Below are positions 35,475 through 46,145 of a stretch of DNA of 64,000 nt, piece after piece. The stretch comes from Anniella stebbinsi (lineage: Eukaryota; Chordata; Lepidosauria; Squamata; Anniellidae). The notes beneath the pieces were generated by a model that saw nothing but the letters and a program-made list of their open reading frames with translations, was not told the DNA's origin and made no database searches. The stretch spans positions 80,921,763 through 80,985,762 of the forward strand of contig JARDYH010000007.1 in the NCBI GenBank assembly GCA_029215795.1, read 5' to 3'. Every line of letters begins with the position of its first letter. Positions within the stretch are counted from its first letter, which is position 1. The position numbers and the translations under genes were made by a program.

Positions 35475-35775
35475 ACTGTCAAAACTGTGGAATTCACTAC
35501 CAGAAGATGTGGTGATGGCCACCAATTTGTATGGCTTTAAAAGGGGTTAGATAAATTCCTGGAGGAGAAGGCTATCAATGGTTCTGATGGGTAAGTATCA
35601 GAGGTAGAAAGCCTGTAAATACTAGTTGTTGGGGAACATGGGTGAGAGGTGTTACACCATGTCCTGCTTGTGGTTCCTTGGTCAACAGCTGGTTGGCCAC
35701 TGTGTGAACAGAGTGCTAGACTGGATGAATCTTTGGTCTGATCCAGCATAGCTCTTCTTATGTTCTTATATTCAC
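35475..35775 (+). mobile_element. CR1 LINE 3' end, second lineage
   Basis: AGAAGATGTGGTGATGGCCA, ATAAATTCCTGGAGGAGAAG, TTGGTCAACAGCTGGTTGGC and the terminus GCTCTTCTTATGTTCTTATA. Confidence 0.87.
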
Positions 35776-36455
35776 TGTAAAAATCTACGTAGCCATCTGA
35801 AAACTTCTCTGCCCACAGAGTTCTTGAAGCATCTCATTCCTCTGTTTTTACAATTTCATTTGAGGCAACATCCAGATCCCCATTTTTTTTTAAACTGAGT
35901 TGGCAAGCTGGAGTTAAGCACATCAATGAATTCTGCAAAAGGAGGCGGCAAGCAAGTTGGATTTGTAAATCCATTCATTAGGCCTTGCATGTGTAGTTCA
36001 TTATCTATAAAGAGAAGTCAATGCTTGCCCAAGGTGCTGTGCATGGTAACAGGCGGTTTCAAGCTGTGCAAACCACCCATAATTGGTGCCATATGGGACC
36101 ATTTCTCCCTAGGAGATTGCCTCGCATGAAATGGGTGAGGTACTTCTCCAAGTGGCGGGTAGCCAGTAAAACATGCAAGTGTTCAATGAGGTGTGGGTCT
36201 CTCTGCCCAAAATACTGTCTGTGGTTACAGTTCATCCTTTGATCATTCTTTCTCTTTCTCATTACATGAACTTCATTTACATTCTGTTTTCTTTTTCCCC
36301 TTCCAGAAATAGGATAAGAGGTTAGAGCTAAGAAGAAAACAATCCATTAAAATGTGCATTTTATGTGCATTTTTCCCATTAAGTGTAGCGAAGCCACTGG
36401 ATAGGATGGGTTCGGAAGAGGGTGAGATCAGGACAGGGCTGGATTAAGACATGCT

Positions 36456-36729
36456 GGCCTGTTCAGACAACACACTAAGCCAGGGTCCACTAACCCTTTT
36501 GCAGTAAATGGCTAGTGAGCATATTTAAACTGTGGTTGTGTAGCCACCATGGTTAAGAATGGTTCACACGACACTGTAAGCCATAATGTTTAGTTCAAAA
36601 TGCTTAACCACTGGTGGCTTAGCGTGTTGTGTGAACCACGCCTAACCATGGTGGCTACACGCTCACTAACCATTTGCTTAAAAAGGGTTAGAGGCTTAAC
36701 CATGGCTTAGTGTGTTGTCTGAACAGGCC
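36456..36729. mobile_element. foldback MITE, 27-bp perfect termini
   Basis: GGCCTGTTCAGACAACACAC TAAGCCA at 36456-36482 is matched exactly, inverted, at 36703-36729. Inner blocks also pair (ACCATGGTTAAG, GTGTAGCCACC / GGTGGCTACAC). No target-site duplication seen; superfamily unresolved. Confidence 0.85.
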
Positions 36730-37165
36730 CAATGTAAGTATATCTAGTAGTGTTAAAACCAATGCAATTAATACAGGAGGATGGTGGCAGAATCAAACAC
36801 AAGTTGTGCATCCTTAAATTTAAACCATAACTTTATTTAACGATCGATTGCAACGGAAGTGGAAGTGCCAAATTAATGAAACGCTTGCTTGTCTTTTACT
36901 GCTACTGAATCCCCCATTTATAATATTGCAGTGCAGAATGAAGGGGATTGGCTCCTGAGGAAAGAAATCATTCCATTCAAGGTTGTTGCCAAGTGGATGA
37001 AGCCCAGCCAGACGAGTTTGGGTTTGGGCAGCTTGCCATCAGAGTAAGAAACTAAAGGTCGGTTTCTGGCAGGGATTTCCAGAAGAGGGATCTAGAACTG
37101 AAGGTAGAGCTGGATACCAGCAAGTAAGTATTTGCATTGTTGGGTAAAGTTGCCACCATTTTGAC

Positions 37166-37475
37166 AACATAAGAACATAAGAAGAGCCATGCTGGAATCT
37201 GGATGGTCCAAAGGTCCATCTCCTCCAGCATTCTTTTCACATAGTGGTCAACCAGCTGCCCACAGGAAGCTCCCAAGTAGGACATGAGTGCTACAGCACC
37301 CAGGAAGTGGTGTACAGTACTGCTTCTGACACTGGAGGTAGCATATAGCCATCAGGACTAGTAGCCATTGACAGCCTTCTCTTCTATGAATTTGTCCAAT
37401 TCCCTTTTAAAGCCATCCAAAGCGGTGGCCATCACTACACCTTGTGGTGGCAAATTCCACAACTATGTGTTGTAC
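37166..37475 (-). mobile_element. CR1 LINE 3' end, second lineage
   Basis: ACATAAGAACATAAGAAGAG, TGGTCAACCAGCTGCCCACA, GGAGGTAGCATATAGCCATC and CATCACTACACCTTGTGGTG on the + strand. Reversed, it encodes the degraded end of ORF2. It faces the + strand copy at 37590. Confidence 0.87.
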
Positions 37476-37589
37476 AGAAGGCTCTAATGCAGGCCAGTGG
37501 ATTTGCTCCCTGCCGAAATGAGTGTCTATTGGCTCCCAATATGCTGGGCTTGTAATAAAGTCCCTGCTGTTCTGCTTTCTGCTCCTTTT

Positions 37590-37748
37590 CCTGCTGCTTG
37601 CTGGGGAACATGGGCGGGAGGGTGCTGTTGCATTCATGCCTTGCTTGTGGGTTCCTGGTCGACAGCTGGTTGGCCACTGTGTGCACAGAATCCTGGACTA
37701 GATGGACCCTTGGTCTGATCCAGCAGGGCTCTTCTCATGTTCTTATGA
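37590..37748 (+). mobile_element. CR1 LINE 3' end, second lineage, truncated
   Basis: GCTGGGGAACATGGGCGGGA, GACAGCTGGTTGGCCACTGT and GGACTAGATGGACCCTTGGT to CTCTTCTCATGTTCTTATG. Head-on with the preceding - strand copy, giving a potential 150-bp hairpin with a 115-base spacer. Confidence 0.87.
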
Positions 37749-38022
37749 ATGCACCCCAGCACCCAGACCACATCCCAGTTTCAGCAAACTCCAGCTAGAA
37801 TCTTCCATCTCTCACATGTCAGGGAAAATTTCTATTAAGATGAATAAAGGACTGGACAGTTTAGAGTGTCCAGAGGACTGACTAGAGCAGCTGCAGTCAA
37901 TTATCTAGGAGAATAGTGTTTTTTTTCTATTCCCTGTTAAAAAGGTCAGTGAGATAGTGGGATTCTTTCTAGAAGGTTGCTTAATTGATTGAGTGCTGAG
38001 TCAGTGTACAGCCAAAATTAGG

Positions 38023-38119
38023 CACTAAACTAGAGTGACCATATACAGAAGAAGGCAGGCCCCCTGCAATATATATCTATATTGGAATCACAGTAAAGGA
38101 CTTGTATTATACACTAAAC
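38023..38119. mobile_element. partial foldback MITE with its own copy of the CACTAAAC flank
   Basis: CACTAAAC (38023-38030) is followed by TAGAGTGACCATATACAGAA and a short GC-poor stretch, then by a second CACTAAAC (38112-38119) that opens the next full element. It looks like a fragment of the same family left next to, or duplicated with, the complete copy. Confidence 0.6.
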
Positions 38120-38439
38120 TAGGGTGACCAGATAAAATCCAGGTCAAAGCTCATGTAACTTTAACAGTTGTAGGGAAAAGGGAATTTTAGCCAGTGTCAT
38201 TTGTATGCAATTAGTTCCTGGTGAAATTCCCTCTTCATCACAGCAGTTAAAGTTGCAGGGGCCCTGCCCTCTTTTGTATATGGTCACTCTAGTATAGTGC
38301 TTGCACCTTTAACTGTTGTGATGAAGAGGGAATTTCACCAGGAACTAATTGCATACAAATAACACTGGCTGAAATTCCCTTTTCTCTACAACTGTTAAAG
38401 TTACATGAGCCCTGACCTGGATTTTATCTGGTCACCCAA
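38120..38439. mobile_element. hAT-like foldback MITE, TAGGGTGACCAGATAAAATC termini, perfect TSD
   Basis: Left end TAGGGTGACCAGATAAAATC and right end GATTTTATCTGGTCACCC are inverted; the whole interior is mirror-symmetric around a TCACTCTAGTATAGTGC centre. Flanks CACTAAAC at 38112-38119 and 38440-38447 are identical, an 8-bp duplication as expected for hAT elements. No coding sequence. Confidence 0.9.
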
Positions 38440-38447
38440 CACTAAAC

Positions 38448-40269
38448 CGCTGGAGTGTGAGTATTCTTTACTGACTGGATTTGGCTGGAAACACGGTTGC
38501 TATGCTGAAAGTGATTGGGGAGCGCTTCTTTCCCTAACATCTCAGTCATTTCCTCTCCATTTCTGGTGTTCAGGCCCTCAGTGCCATTGTTTATATAGCC
38601 AAAACAGTGCCACCCATGCATAAGAGTTCCCTCAGCAGGCCTGGGGGAAACCTCAAGACTTGCAGAAGCACAAACAAATTTAGGGTAAAAACTAAAGGAG
38701 GGAACTCCCTCCCTCCCCAATAGACCAGTGAGGATTGAACATGTTCAGCTGCCACTGAATGCAAAGTCACTGGTTAGCATGGGGGAAATAGAAAACTGGT
38801 TGAGGGGTGATTGAATGGAATAGCTTGGATCCTTAACTGAAGAATTCCACACTGCAAATTTTTGTTGCAGGTCTCTAATTATCAGACTTCAAAAGAACTG
38901 CCTTGTTTTCATTTGTCTGCAGAATGTTGGTCTCAGTTCCAACCCACTGTTAAAGATGTGCATTCATTTTGTATCAAATGGGCCCCATTCAGTGCAATTT
39001 TCATTTCTTCCAGAACAAATGCCATGACTAATGAATAGGTACTATCAATGTCTATTTTCATTATCCCATTGGCCCTTCGTACAGAGTGGGGCAGGGCTTA
39101 CTTTTCTCTGATGGTGGCAGCTTTTCTCAGTTTTAGCCTTCTGGCAGTCACCAAATTATTTACCCAGAATGCTCCAGAATGATGCAACATTCATAGCACC
39201 GAATGAAAATAAAATGGTGGCCACCATAATTGCCCCTGCTGCTGCAAATGGTCCCCCCTTGCAAAAAAAAAAAAAAGAATAAAAGAAAGACAAACAAAAA
39301 CCTAACCAAAACAAATGTGAAATGAATGAATTAATTAATAAATATAAATTATTATAAATTTTGATTAATAAAAATGAATGAAATTGTTATTCTTGCACAC
39401 CACTGTCCCTGTACAGATAGACAGCCCAGTCAGGAAACCATTTCCTATTCAGGGGCTCCCATTAAGAGAAGTTTAGCCCATCATCTCCATTAGCCATCAG
39501 CTTAACAAAAACAAAGTGTATCATCAGCCATAATGATATAAAATAAAGTGAGGGTCATGAGCAAGCCGCCTGTCTATGCAGTGGTGTAGTGGTCAATTTC
39601 AAGGTATAGGCACTCATCCTGACAGTCCCCATGGCCACGCCCCCAAGGATAGGCAAAGAAAACCAGGCTGCTGTATTGATCTATAGCAACAAACCAGTGG
39701 AGCAGGTCTTTTATAAAGCTAATGGGTCTTAATTGCCCATGCAAGACCCAGGCACACCCCCACAAATACTTTGCATCACAACAAGAAACATTATATTGTT
39801 GATGGGAAAATGCATTCCCCCCCCCCCCCCCGCCCAGTTACTGTAAGGATTGCAGCTGAGTCTAGAGGGAACAGGGAAGTCTGAAAAGTGGTGATGATGA
39901 TGTTGTTGTTGTTGGAGGTTTTGGAGGTGGTGGGGGCAGATGATGTCAGCATCCTTGCTAACAAAAAGTGCCGGTTCTCTCTCCCTGTGAACCCAGGCTC
40001 CCCTACGTGTGTGTATGCAGGTGTGGGTGGGTGTGATAGCACCAAGTGACATAATGGAAGTGAGAGCTAGTCTGTGTTTCGTTTCCTACATCTGAGCTGT
40101 ACAGAGTTCTCTTTAGATTCCAGCATGCTCTGCCTGGTGTGTCCTTTCAACTGTACCTGTTCCCAGATCCCAGGCTAGGGGTGCTTCCAGACAAAGCTGT
40201 TATCTTGCAATTGACCTGTTTTGTTTGCAGGATTTTACAAGTGAGTCCAGGAGTCATGGGCTAGATCTA
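38448..40269. other. gene-free sequence
   Basis: Unassigned apart from a poly-A run (about 39263-39275), an AT-rich run at 39325-39380 and a poly-C tract (39817-39831). A short piece at 39590-39720 resembles the AACCTCTTTCAGCC family loosely. Confidence 0.4.
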
Positions 40270-40624
40270 GAGCGTCATCAGACGAGCGTTTTATTGCACT
40301 TTCGTTACTCCCCACTAACGGAGGTTCACGGGTCCTTTTGAGGATGATGTCCGCCTCCCATGCGTCTCCCGCTCCTTCTTGCTCCTTCCGTCACAAAACA
40401 GACCCCTTTAAATCCAGGGTTTTTTTTAATGAAACGAAATGTGTTGCCATTTTGTGATGCCTGCAGGAAAAGCGGTGCGATAAAACCAGCCACTGAATGG
40501 GCCACGTGGTAATTGTTTACTTCCTCTTTCTTCCCCTGTGTGAAGAAAGAGGAAGAATTGTGGGACAGAAGCAGGGGGAAAGTGACGGTAAGGAGACGCG
40601 ATTTCCCCCCATCGGATGACGCTC
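40270..40624. mobile_element. foldback element with GAGCGTCATC termini
   Basis: GAGCGTCATCAGACGAGCG at 40270 pairs with GATGACGCTC ending at 40624; TTTTATTGCACTTTCGTTAC and AAAGCGGTGCGATAAAA are internal inverted motifs, as are the GAAAGAGGAAG / CTTCCTCTTTC pair. No target-site duplication found. Confidence 0.6.
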
Positions 40625-40627
40625 CTA

Positions 40628-40715
40628 CACGACTGCTTTATAGTGGCATTGAAGTGCACTGATAACTGTTGGGTTACTTTACACATTTTATATACTGCTA
40701 TTGTAGTGTTATTTC
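40628..40715. mobile_element. fragment of the CACCAAGCAGGATA MITE family
   Basis: GACTGCTTTATAGTGGCATT GAAGTGCACTGATAACTGTT closely matches the centre of the elements at 1461 and 50541; termini are missing. Confidence 0.6.
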
Positions 40716-41932
40716 TTGTGTTTTAGTCTACATTATCTAAAATACCGCAACAAACATCACAATGTGTCCTCCGAGGTATAAATGTGCAAGAGGGGTATAG
40801 CGTTACCATGATGGGATCGTAATGATATGATGCAAGGTGTGGATTTGGCCACGGTCTCCATCTTTTCTTTGTATCAGAAGGGGGAAAGAAGTCTTTTAAG
40901 GAAAGACAGATGGAATAGCTGGTCAATGTTGGGAGCTGCCGTCCATCTGAATGTGCCCCAGTAGGAGTTCCCAAACACCCCCAAACCTCTTAAGGGGGTG
41001 ATGGGGAGACAGAGAAAAGTGCTGACCAGAGAAGGGAGGGAATGGGAAGCTTTCGGACCAGCTGAGCTGGCCCAGGAGGAAAAGGGGCAGAAGGAACACT
41101 CCGTTCAGTTCCCAGCCGGCCTCTGGCAAAAGCAGCGTGGAATCTGCTGTGTGGTGGAAATGTGCCAACAGGCCCCATTAGAGCCTGGAAGCATTTTCCA
41201 TGATGTTGGGCTGTGGGAAGGGACAGGGGTGGTTTAGTACAAAATAAAACAAAAATCCCTCCTGCTGCTGAGCCCCTGCGAGTGGCTGGAGGAAGGAGAG
41301 CTGTGAGTACGAGAAGCAAGGCAGTGTCAAGACCTCACAGCCCTGCATGAGCAGAAACTCTTGCCAGCTGCAAGCACGGGATCTAAATTTGTGGTCCCCG
41401 TACACTACAACCACTCCTCTAACCCCAACACATCCATGCCAGGCTGGCCCTGGAGGAGCGGCGAGACAGTTTGCCCTGCATCCGTGATTACATCCAAATA
41501 CATTTGGATGCAGATTGATGGCCATTTATTGTTATTGTTCTTTGTTCTCTTTAAAATTCACTCCCATTGTAAATATGGGGCCATTTCAAATGGGCATCTA
41601 TTGAAATCAATCGATATACAGAAATGAGCGACAGCCCATTTTTTTTCTCCTTGGTGATGATGACTGTGCATTTCATACTGCAGGGACTCTTCTTTCGTCT
41701 TCCCTGTGGGAAATATTTTCATGCGCTTCCAGAGACTGGATGCACTACGAAGTCTATCACTTTGGAATCAAATACATACATAGGCCTCCATCACACCTAC
41801 TTTTTTTCTCCTGGTTTTTCTCCGTGATTTCCACCTCCGTTTCATTAGCGTGTCAAGCTAATGGTCCCTTTTATGTGTGTTTGTGGTATTGCCACTGTAT
41901 CGGTGAAATCTCCTTTAGCTTGTTTGCTCTCC

Positions 41933-41980
41933 CACTCCACTCCACTCCACTCCACCCCGCCCCGCCCCACCCCACCCCTT
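41933..41980 (+). repeat. 5-bp minisatellite (CCACT)n to (CCCCG)n
   Basis: CCACT units change into CCCCG/CCCCA units over about 48 bases. Confidence 0.9.
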
Positions 41981-42203
41981 CTCCTTCCCCCTCCAGTTCA
42001 TTGATTTTTGTCGTTGATGGACATTATGATGGGCATGGGCATCTTCCCCCCCCTCTGGTTTTGTTGTCTAGCATTTTACCGATTTAATGTTTCATCGGCT
42101 AGGTGCCGTTTCTGCGGGCAATGAGAGTGAGATTGTTCAATATGGCGTGCTGGAGGAGAACTGCTCGACCTTCCTCTTTTGTCAACAAGACCATCCTTCA
42201 AAG

Positions 42204-42226
42204 CACACACACACACACACACACAC
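42204..42226 (+). repeat. (AC)n microsatellite
   Basis: About 11 AC units that appear to replace the left terminus of the MITE fragment that follows. Confidence 0.93.
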
Positions 42227-42228
42227 CA

Positions 42229-42366
42229 ACAAAGGAGGACTGGGCTCCTGCATCTTTAACAGCTGCATAGAAATGAGAATTTCAGCAAGATTAATTTGTA
42301 TGCATGCAGCACCTGGTTAAATTCCCTCTTCATCACAACAGTTAAAGCTGCAGGAGCTTTACTAGG
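42229..42366. mobile_element. partial hAT-like foldback MITE (TAGGGTGACC family)
   Basis: AAAGGAGGACTGGGCTCCTG, CATCTTTAACAGC, GAATTTCAGC, GCACCTGGTTAAATTCCCTC and CTTCATCACAACAGTTAAAG match one half of the element at 33461. Both ends are lost. Confidence 0.75.
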
Positions 42367-42564
42367 ACATAGTGTGAGAACGGTGATACACGGGGACGGA
42401 AGGGTGCTTTAATCCTGCATGAAGGAAATAAACCAAACTTTCCCTGTTCTAGGAAAACACGGAAAATGGAGGGGAAGAGGTGTTGTCCCTCAATAAGAAC
42501 CAACTGCATGGATGCCATAGGAAGCAGAGGCAGGGTGGCTGCAAGGCAGGCGCAACGTCATATG

Positions 42565-42884
42565 TAGGGTGACCAGATAAAATCCAGGTCAGGGCTCATG
42601 TAACTTTAACAGTTGTAGAGAAAAGGGAATTTCAGCCAGTGTCATTTGTATGCAATTAGTTCCTGGTGAAATTCCCTCTTCATCAGAACTGTTAAAGTTG
42701 CAGGGGCCCTGCCTTCTTTTGTATATGGTCACTCTAGTATAGTGCCTGCACCTTTAACTGTTGTGATGAAGAGGGAATATCACCAGGAACTAATTGCATA
42801 CAAATGACTCTGGCTGAAATTCCCTTTTCTCAACAACTGTTAAAGTGACATGAGCCCTGACCTGGATTTTATCTGGTCACCCTA
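42565..42884. mobile_element. hAT-like foldback MITE, TAGGGTGACCAGATAAAATC termini, perfect TSD
   Basis: Same sub-family as 38120-38439, with complete TAGGGTGACCAGAT and ATCTGGTCACCCTA ends and a CACTCTAGTATAGTGCC centre. GTCATATG stands on both sides (42557-42564 and 42885-42892), a perfect 8-bp duplication. Confidence 0.92.
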
Positions 42885-42960
42885 GTCATATGAGCACCAC
42901 ACTGCAGAACAGCAAACCAGGCATGATGAGAATACGATAAAATGCTGGTGTGATGGAGCC

Positions 42961-42963
<3 letters not shown>

Positions 42964-42993
<30 letters not shown>
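42964..42993 (+). repeat. (CA)n microsatellite
   Basis: About 15 CA units, uninterrupted. Confidence 0.97.
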
Positions 42994-42994
<1 letters not shown>

Positions 42995-43719
42995 AAAACA
43001 TTGTGCAGTTGCAGTGTGTTTATCTGTTCTTCTTGCTGAAACTGTGACTCAGGCTCTGCCCGTGAGAAATGACCAGTGTGCATTGCTCTCTGTGTGTTTT
43101 CGCATTAGACACACTCCTTCCACTTAATTAATTAACTGACATCAACAGAGGCCCTTGCTGCTGATCTACAACTTCTACCCGAACGAAGTGACAGCTTAAG
43201 CCCTAACACATTTATCTGAGTGGCTATAACGCAGAGAAGGAAATGGCTCTGTTGCACAAACGCATGCCATAGGCCAGACTGGAAAGCATTCACCAAACCG
43301 ACAGAAGGAAAGTGAATGGAACCACTTCTCTCGACTTTCCAAAGGCCCAAGAAATGGAACCAGTGTGACCCCAGATGTGTTTACTTGGAAGTCCCATTGA
43401 GTCCAAAGGAAGTTTCTGTCTAGGAAGCCCACATAGGACATAGCATTACAATCACTGGTGGCTTTGGGTAGCTGTTGTTGTTCAGTCTACCGTATCCCAT
43501 TCACCTGTGTTTAAAAAAAAAAGGCAGGAAGCTTTTTGGGAATGTTGGAACTTTTGAATTTATGAAGTAACACAACAAAATGCTTCAATAAAAATATGAT
43601 CCCTTTAGGGGTGGGGTGGGTGGGAAAAGGAAGAACAAAACAAACAAACAAAAAAACTCACAGGCATCTATGAAAATAAAATCCAGAGGGGTAACAGTTG
43701 TAAACTGTTACATCAAACA

Positions 43720-43965
43720 CAAAGAGCCACGTAACACCTTAAAGACTAACAGATTTGTTGTGGCAAAAGCTTTCTCCCCAGAAAGAAGAAGCAGGTCTAA
43801 TGAGATTAAGTTACAGGAGTGTAGATTTTGGCTGGATAATGGGAGAAATTTCTTAAAAGTAAGAACCAGGGGACTGACTCTAAATGCCCGGAAAGCCCTG
43901 GGAAGTGGGGGGGGGACCCTGAATCTGGAACAAAACACTGCACAATCCATGAAACACATGCAGAA
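43720..43965 (+). mobile_element. CR1 fragment beside an old MITE terminus
   Basis: AGATTAAGTTACAGGAGTGT AGATTTTGGCTGGATAATGG matches the 3' coding end of CR1 at 10380-10440 with substitutions. Just before it, AGAGCCACGTAACACCTTAA AGACTAACAGATTTG resembles the MITE terminus at 4909. Confidence 0.6.
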
Positions 43966-44017
43966 TGGAGTTCACAATTTCTGGGCATCCCTGCCCAGGA
44001 GTAAGCCCCATTTAATT

Positions 44018-44460
44018 CAATGGTGCTTACTTCTGAGTAGACATAACATAGGAATGCAGTATAAAAGTTTTACAGAGCCTGATCCTATGCATGTTTACTG
44101 AGATGTAAGTCCAGCTGGTTCCATGAGGCATCCTTGCCTATCAGAGCAATCCTCAGTGGGGGCTGTTGGGTCCAATTTTGGTGGTGCTGTGGATCCAATC
44201 TGGGTTCCAGTCAGAACCAGCCAGAATTCTAAAGCAGCTATCCAAGACACTGGACACTATCCCCAAAATAGTACTGCACTTTGAATTGCTCTTTTAGAGT
44301 TCTGTCTGGTTCTGACTGAAACCCAGAATAGGTTCACAGCCCTTCTGAAATCAGAGCCACCAGCCTCCACTGGCAATCCTATGCACGTTGTTTACTCAGA
44401 TATAGGTCCTGCTATCTTCAGTGGGCTTATTCTCTAAGTGGGTTTGTGATTGCAGCATTA
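44018..44460. repeat. dispersed repeat (CCTATGCATGTTTACT) interrupted by a MITE
   Basis: GATCCTATGCATGTTTACTG AGATGTAAGTCC and, after the inserted element, GCAATCCTATGCACGTTGTT TACTCAGATATAGGTCC are two pieces of a common reptilian repeat that also starts the hairpin at 32118. Confidence 0.6.
44154..44372. mobile_element. hAT-like MITE, CAGTGGGGGCTG termini, perfect TSD
   Basis: Starts CAGTGGGGGCTGTTGG and ends CCACCAGCCTCCACTG. Flanked on both sides by GCAATCCT (44146-44153 and 44373-44380), a perfect 8-bp duplication. CAGTG ends plus 8-bp duplication fit the hAT superfamily. Its relative is at 31190. Inserted into an older repeat. Confidence 0.9.
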
Positions 44461-45124
44461 AAAAAAGGTCATCTAGCCAGGGAACTGGTTAAATGTTGCC
44501 GTCACAATTCCGCTGTACTTTTCTGCATGTAAAGAAATGGAACATTCAGTTTATGGTATGTCCTCCAGACCTAAAATCAAATTACAATGGAATGTTGTGC
44601 CTGTGAATTGACCTCATTTCCCATTTATCAGTCAGTGCTCTAACTTTAACTTCTCAAGGCTCAGATATCTAGGGATCAGGAACAGTGGCAAACCATAGCA
44701 TGATATATCTGGTTTTAGAATAAATCCGCAGGACCTGTCACTTTTGCCCTGGAGGACTAATCTAAATAAATCATTTATTAGAATATATACAATTGCCAGG
44801 GCATTACATTTTAAAATCTAGGGCACGGAAAGGTGTTTTAATCCCCTTCTGATTATACTAGCCCAAGTGTCAGAAGCTATCTTACGACAGGTCTGTTTTA
44901 TTTGTTTATATTCCAGCTTTATTCCCAGGAACTCAAGGCAGTGTGCATGGCTCTGCATTTTATTGACTTTTTAATTTTTTTCCCTTTCAAACAGAATTAT
45001 ATTTGAAATGGTCCATTGCACCACCTTTTCCATGCAACTGAGGCCTTCTGATGGTGCATTTATCTGCAGCCAGTAATTTAGTAAATGCTGATAAATGAAA
45101 CATCTCTATCTGTAATCTATTCCT

Positions 45125-45340
45125 CAGTTACGTCCTGGTTGGACAATTGTAACATGCTCTGCATGGTACTGCCTTCGAAGACTTTTCAGAAAATTCAACT
45201 GGTCCAGATTACTGGGCCAGACTGTTGACCTGGCTTGGTTACAGGGAGCACGTGACTCCTTTGTTATAACATCTTCATTGACTATCAGTCTGTTTCTGGG
45301 CAGAATTCAAAGTGCAGGTTATCTCTACCTACAAAGCTGA
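45125..45340 (+). mobile_element. L2/CR1-group LINE reverse-transcriptase fragment, degraded
   Basis: Translating across frames gives short blocks comparable to the copies at 24.7 kb: DNCNMLCMVLP, a KIQLVQIT block, and HLHWLSVCFWAEFKVQV. Multiple stops and shifts. No 3' tail visible. Confidence 0.6.
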
Positions 45341-45409
45341 AAGTATGCATGTGGGTTTGTATGTCTGGAAATGTTTACCCACTTCCAGATGAGTTAGAAA
45401 CTTGACAAT

Positions 45410-45465
45410 TGTCACACTGATAGGTCTGGCTGTACAATGTCACACTGATAGGTCTGGCTGTACAA
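45410..45465 (+). repeat. 28-bp perfect tandem duplication
   Basis: TGTCACACTGATAGGTCTGG CTGTACAA occurs twice in direct succession. Confidence 0.97.
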
Positions 45466-45544
45466 TGTACCAGAAAAATCCAGAAACACATTTTTTTCCA
45501 GTTTAAAGTATTTTGTAAAGAATGTAATAAAAAGCATAGGCCTA

Positions 45545-45613
45545 CAACTCCCAGTATGCCATGGGCAGAACTCCCAGCATGCCTTGGGCAGAACTCCTAG
45601 CATGCCTTGGGCA
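45545..45613 (+). repeat. 23-bp tandem repeat, 3 copies
   Basis: AACTCCCAGCATGCCTTGGG CAG and two close variants in tandem. The ACTCCCAGCATGCC core also occurs in the hairpin at 32126. Confidence 0.93.
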
Positions 45614-45961
45614 GGAGGCCAGACTTACTGGCCTTTGGCGGCCATTTGTATAATAATATAAGAATCTATTTCTCAAGGACTGAGTGTTCAACCTTTGAAG
45701 CCATTTCTCTAGGCTCCTTGCCAATACTGCAGCCAGGGTGGGGGAACAGAGGGACCTATAAAGCCTCTCACTTCTTACTTGGATTTTGCTGGTGCAACAT
45801 CTCTTTGTGCCCAGGTCCTTGTGCTCTGGTTCTGTCACATTGGTTGGACAGCTCCCCTGCTGCTTCAGCAAACTGTGTCCCACTTCTTGCCCTGCTGGAC
45901 AGCTCCCCAGCTTTGACAAGCCAAGCCACACCAGCCAGCGATGATGGGAATAGGACACTAG

Positions 45962-46145
45962 GAGCATAGGAAGCTGCTTTCTACTGAGTCCATCAGATCA
46001 TCTAGCCCAGTGTTGTTGACATTGATTGGCAGTGGCTCTCCAGAACTTCAGGCAGGAGTTTTTTCTGCCCTACCTAGAGGTGCTGGGGATTGAACCTGGG
46101 ACCTTCTGCCTGGAAAGCATGTGCTCGGCCCCTGAGCTACAGTTC
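45962..46145 (-). mobile_element. tRNA-derived SINE
   Basis: On the + strand: AGGAAGCTGCTTTCTACTGA, TGGCAGTGGCTCTCCAGAAC, then GGGGATTGAACCTGGGACCT (reversed box B) and AGCATGTGCTCGGCCCCTGA GC. A full-length-looking copy in reverse. Confidence 0.8.

Noticed and set aside
43616..44101. 161-codon open frame with a basic N-terminus
   Set aside because: It covers an A-rich run, an old MITE terminus and a CR1 fragment, so it is a chance frame.
45542..45969. Overlapping 141- and 120-codon frames on opposite strands
   Set aside because: Part of the frame is a 23-bp tandem repeat and no splice sites or motifs support coding use.
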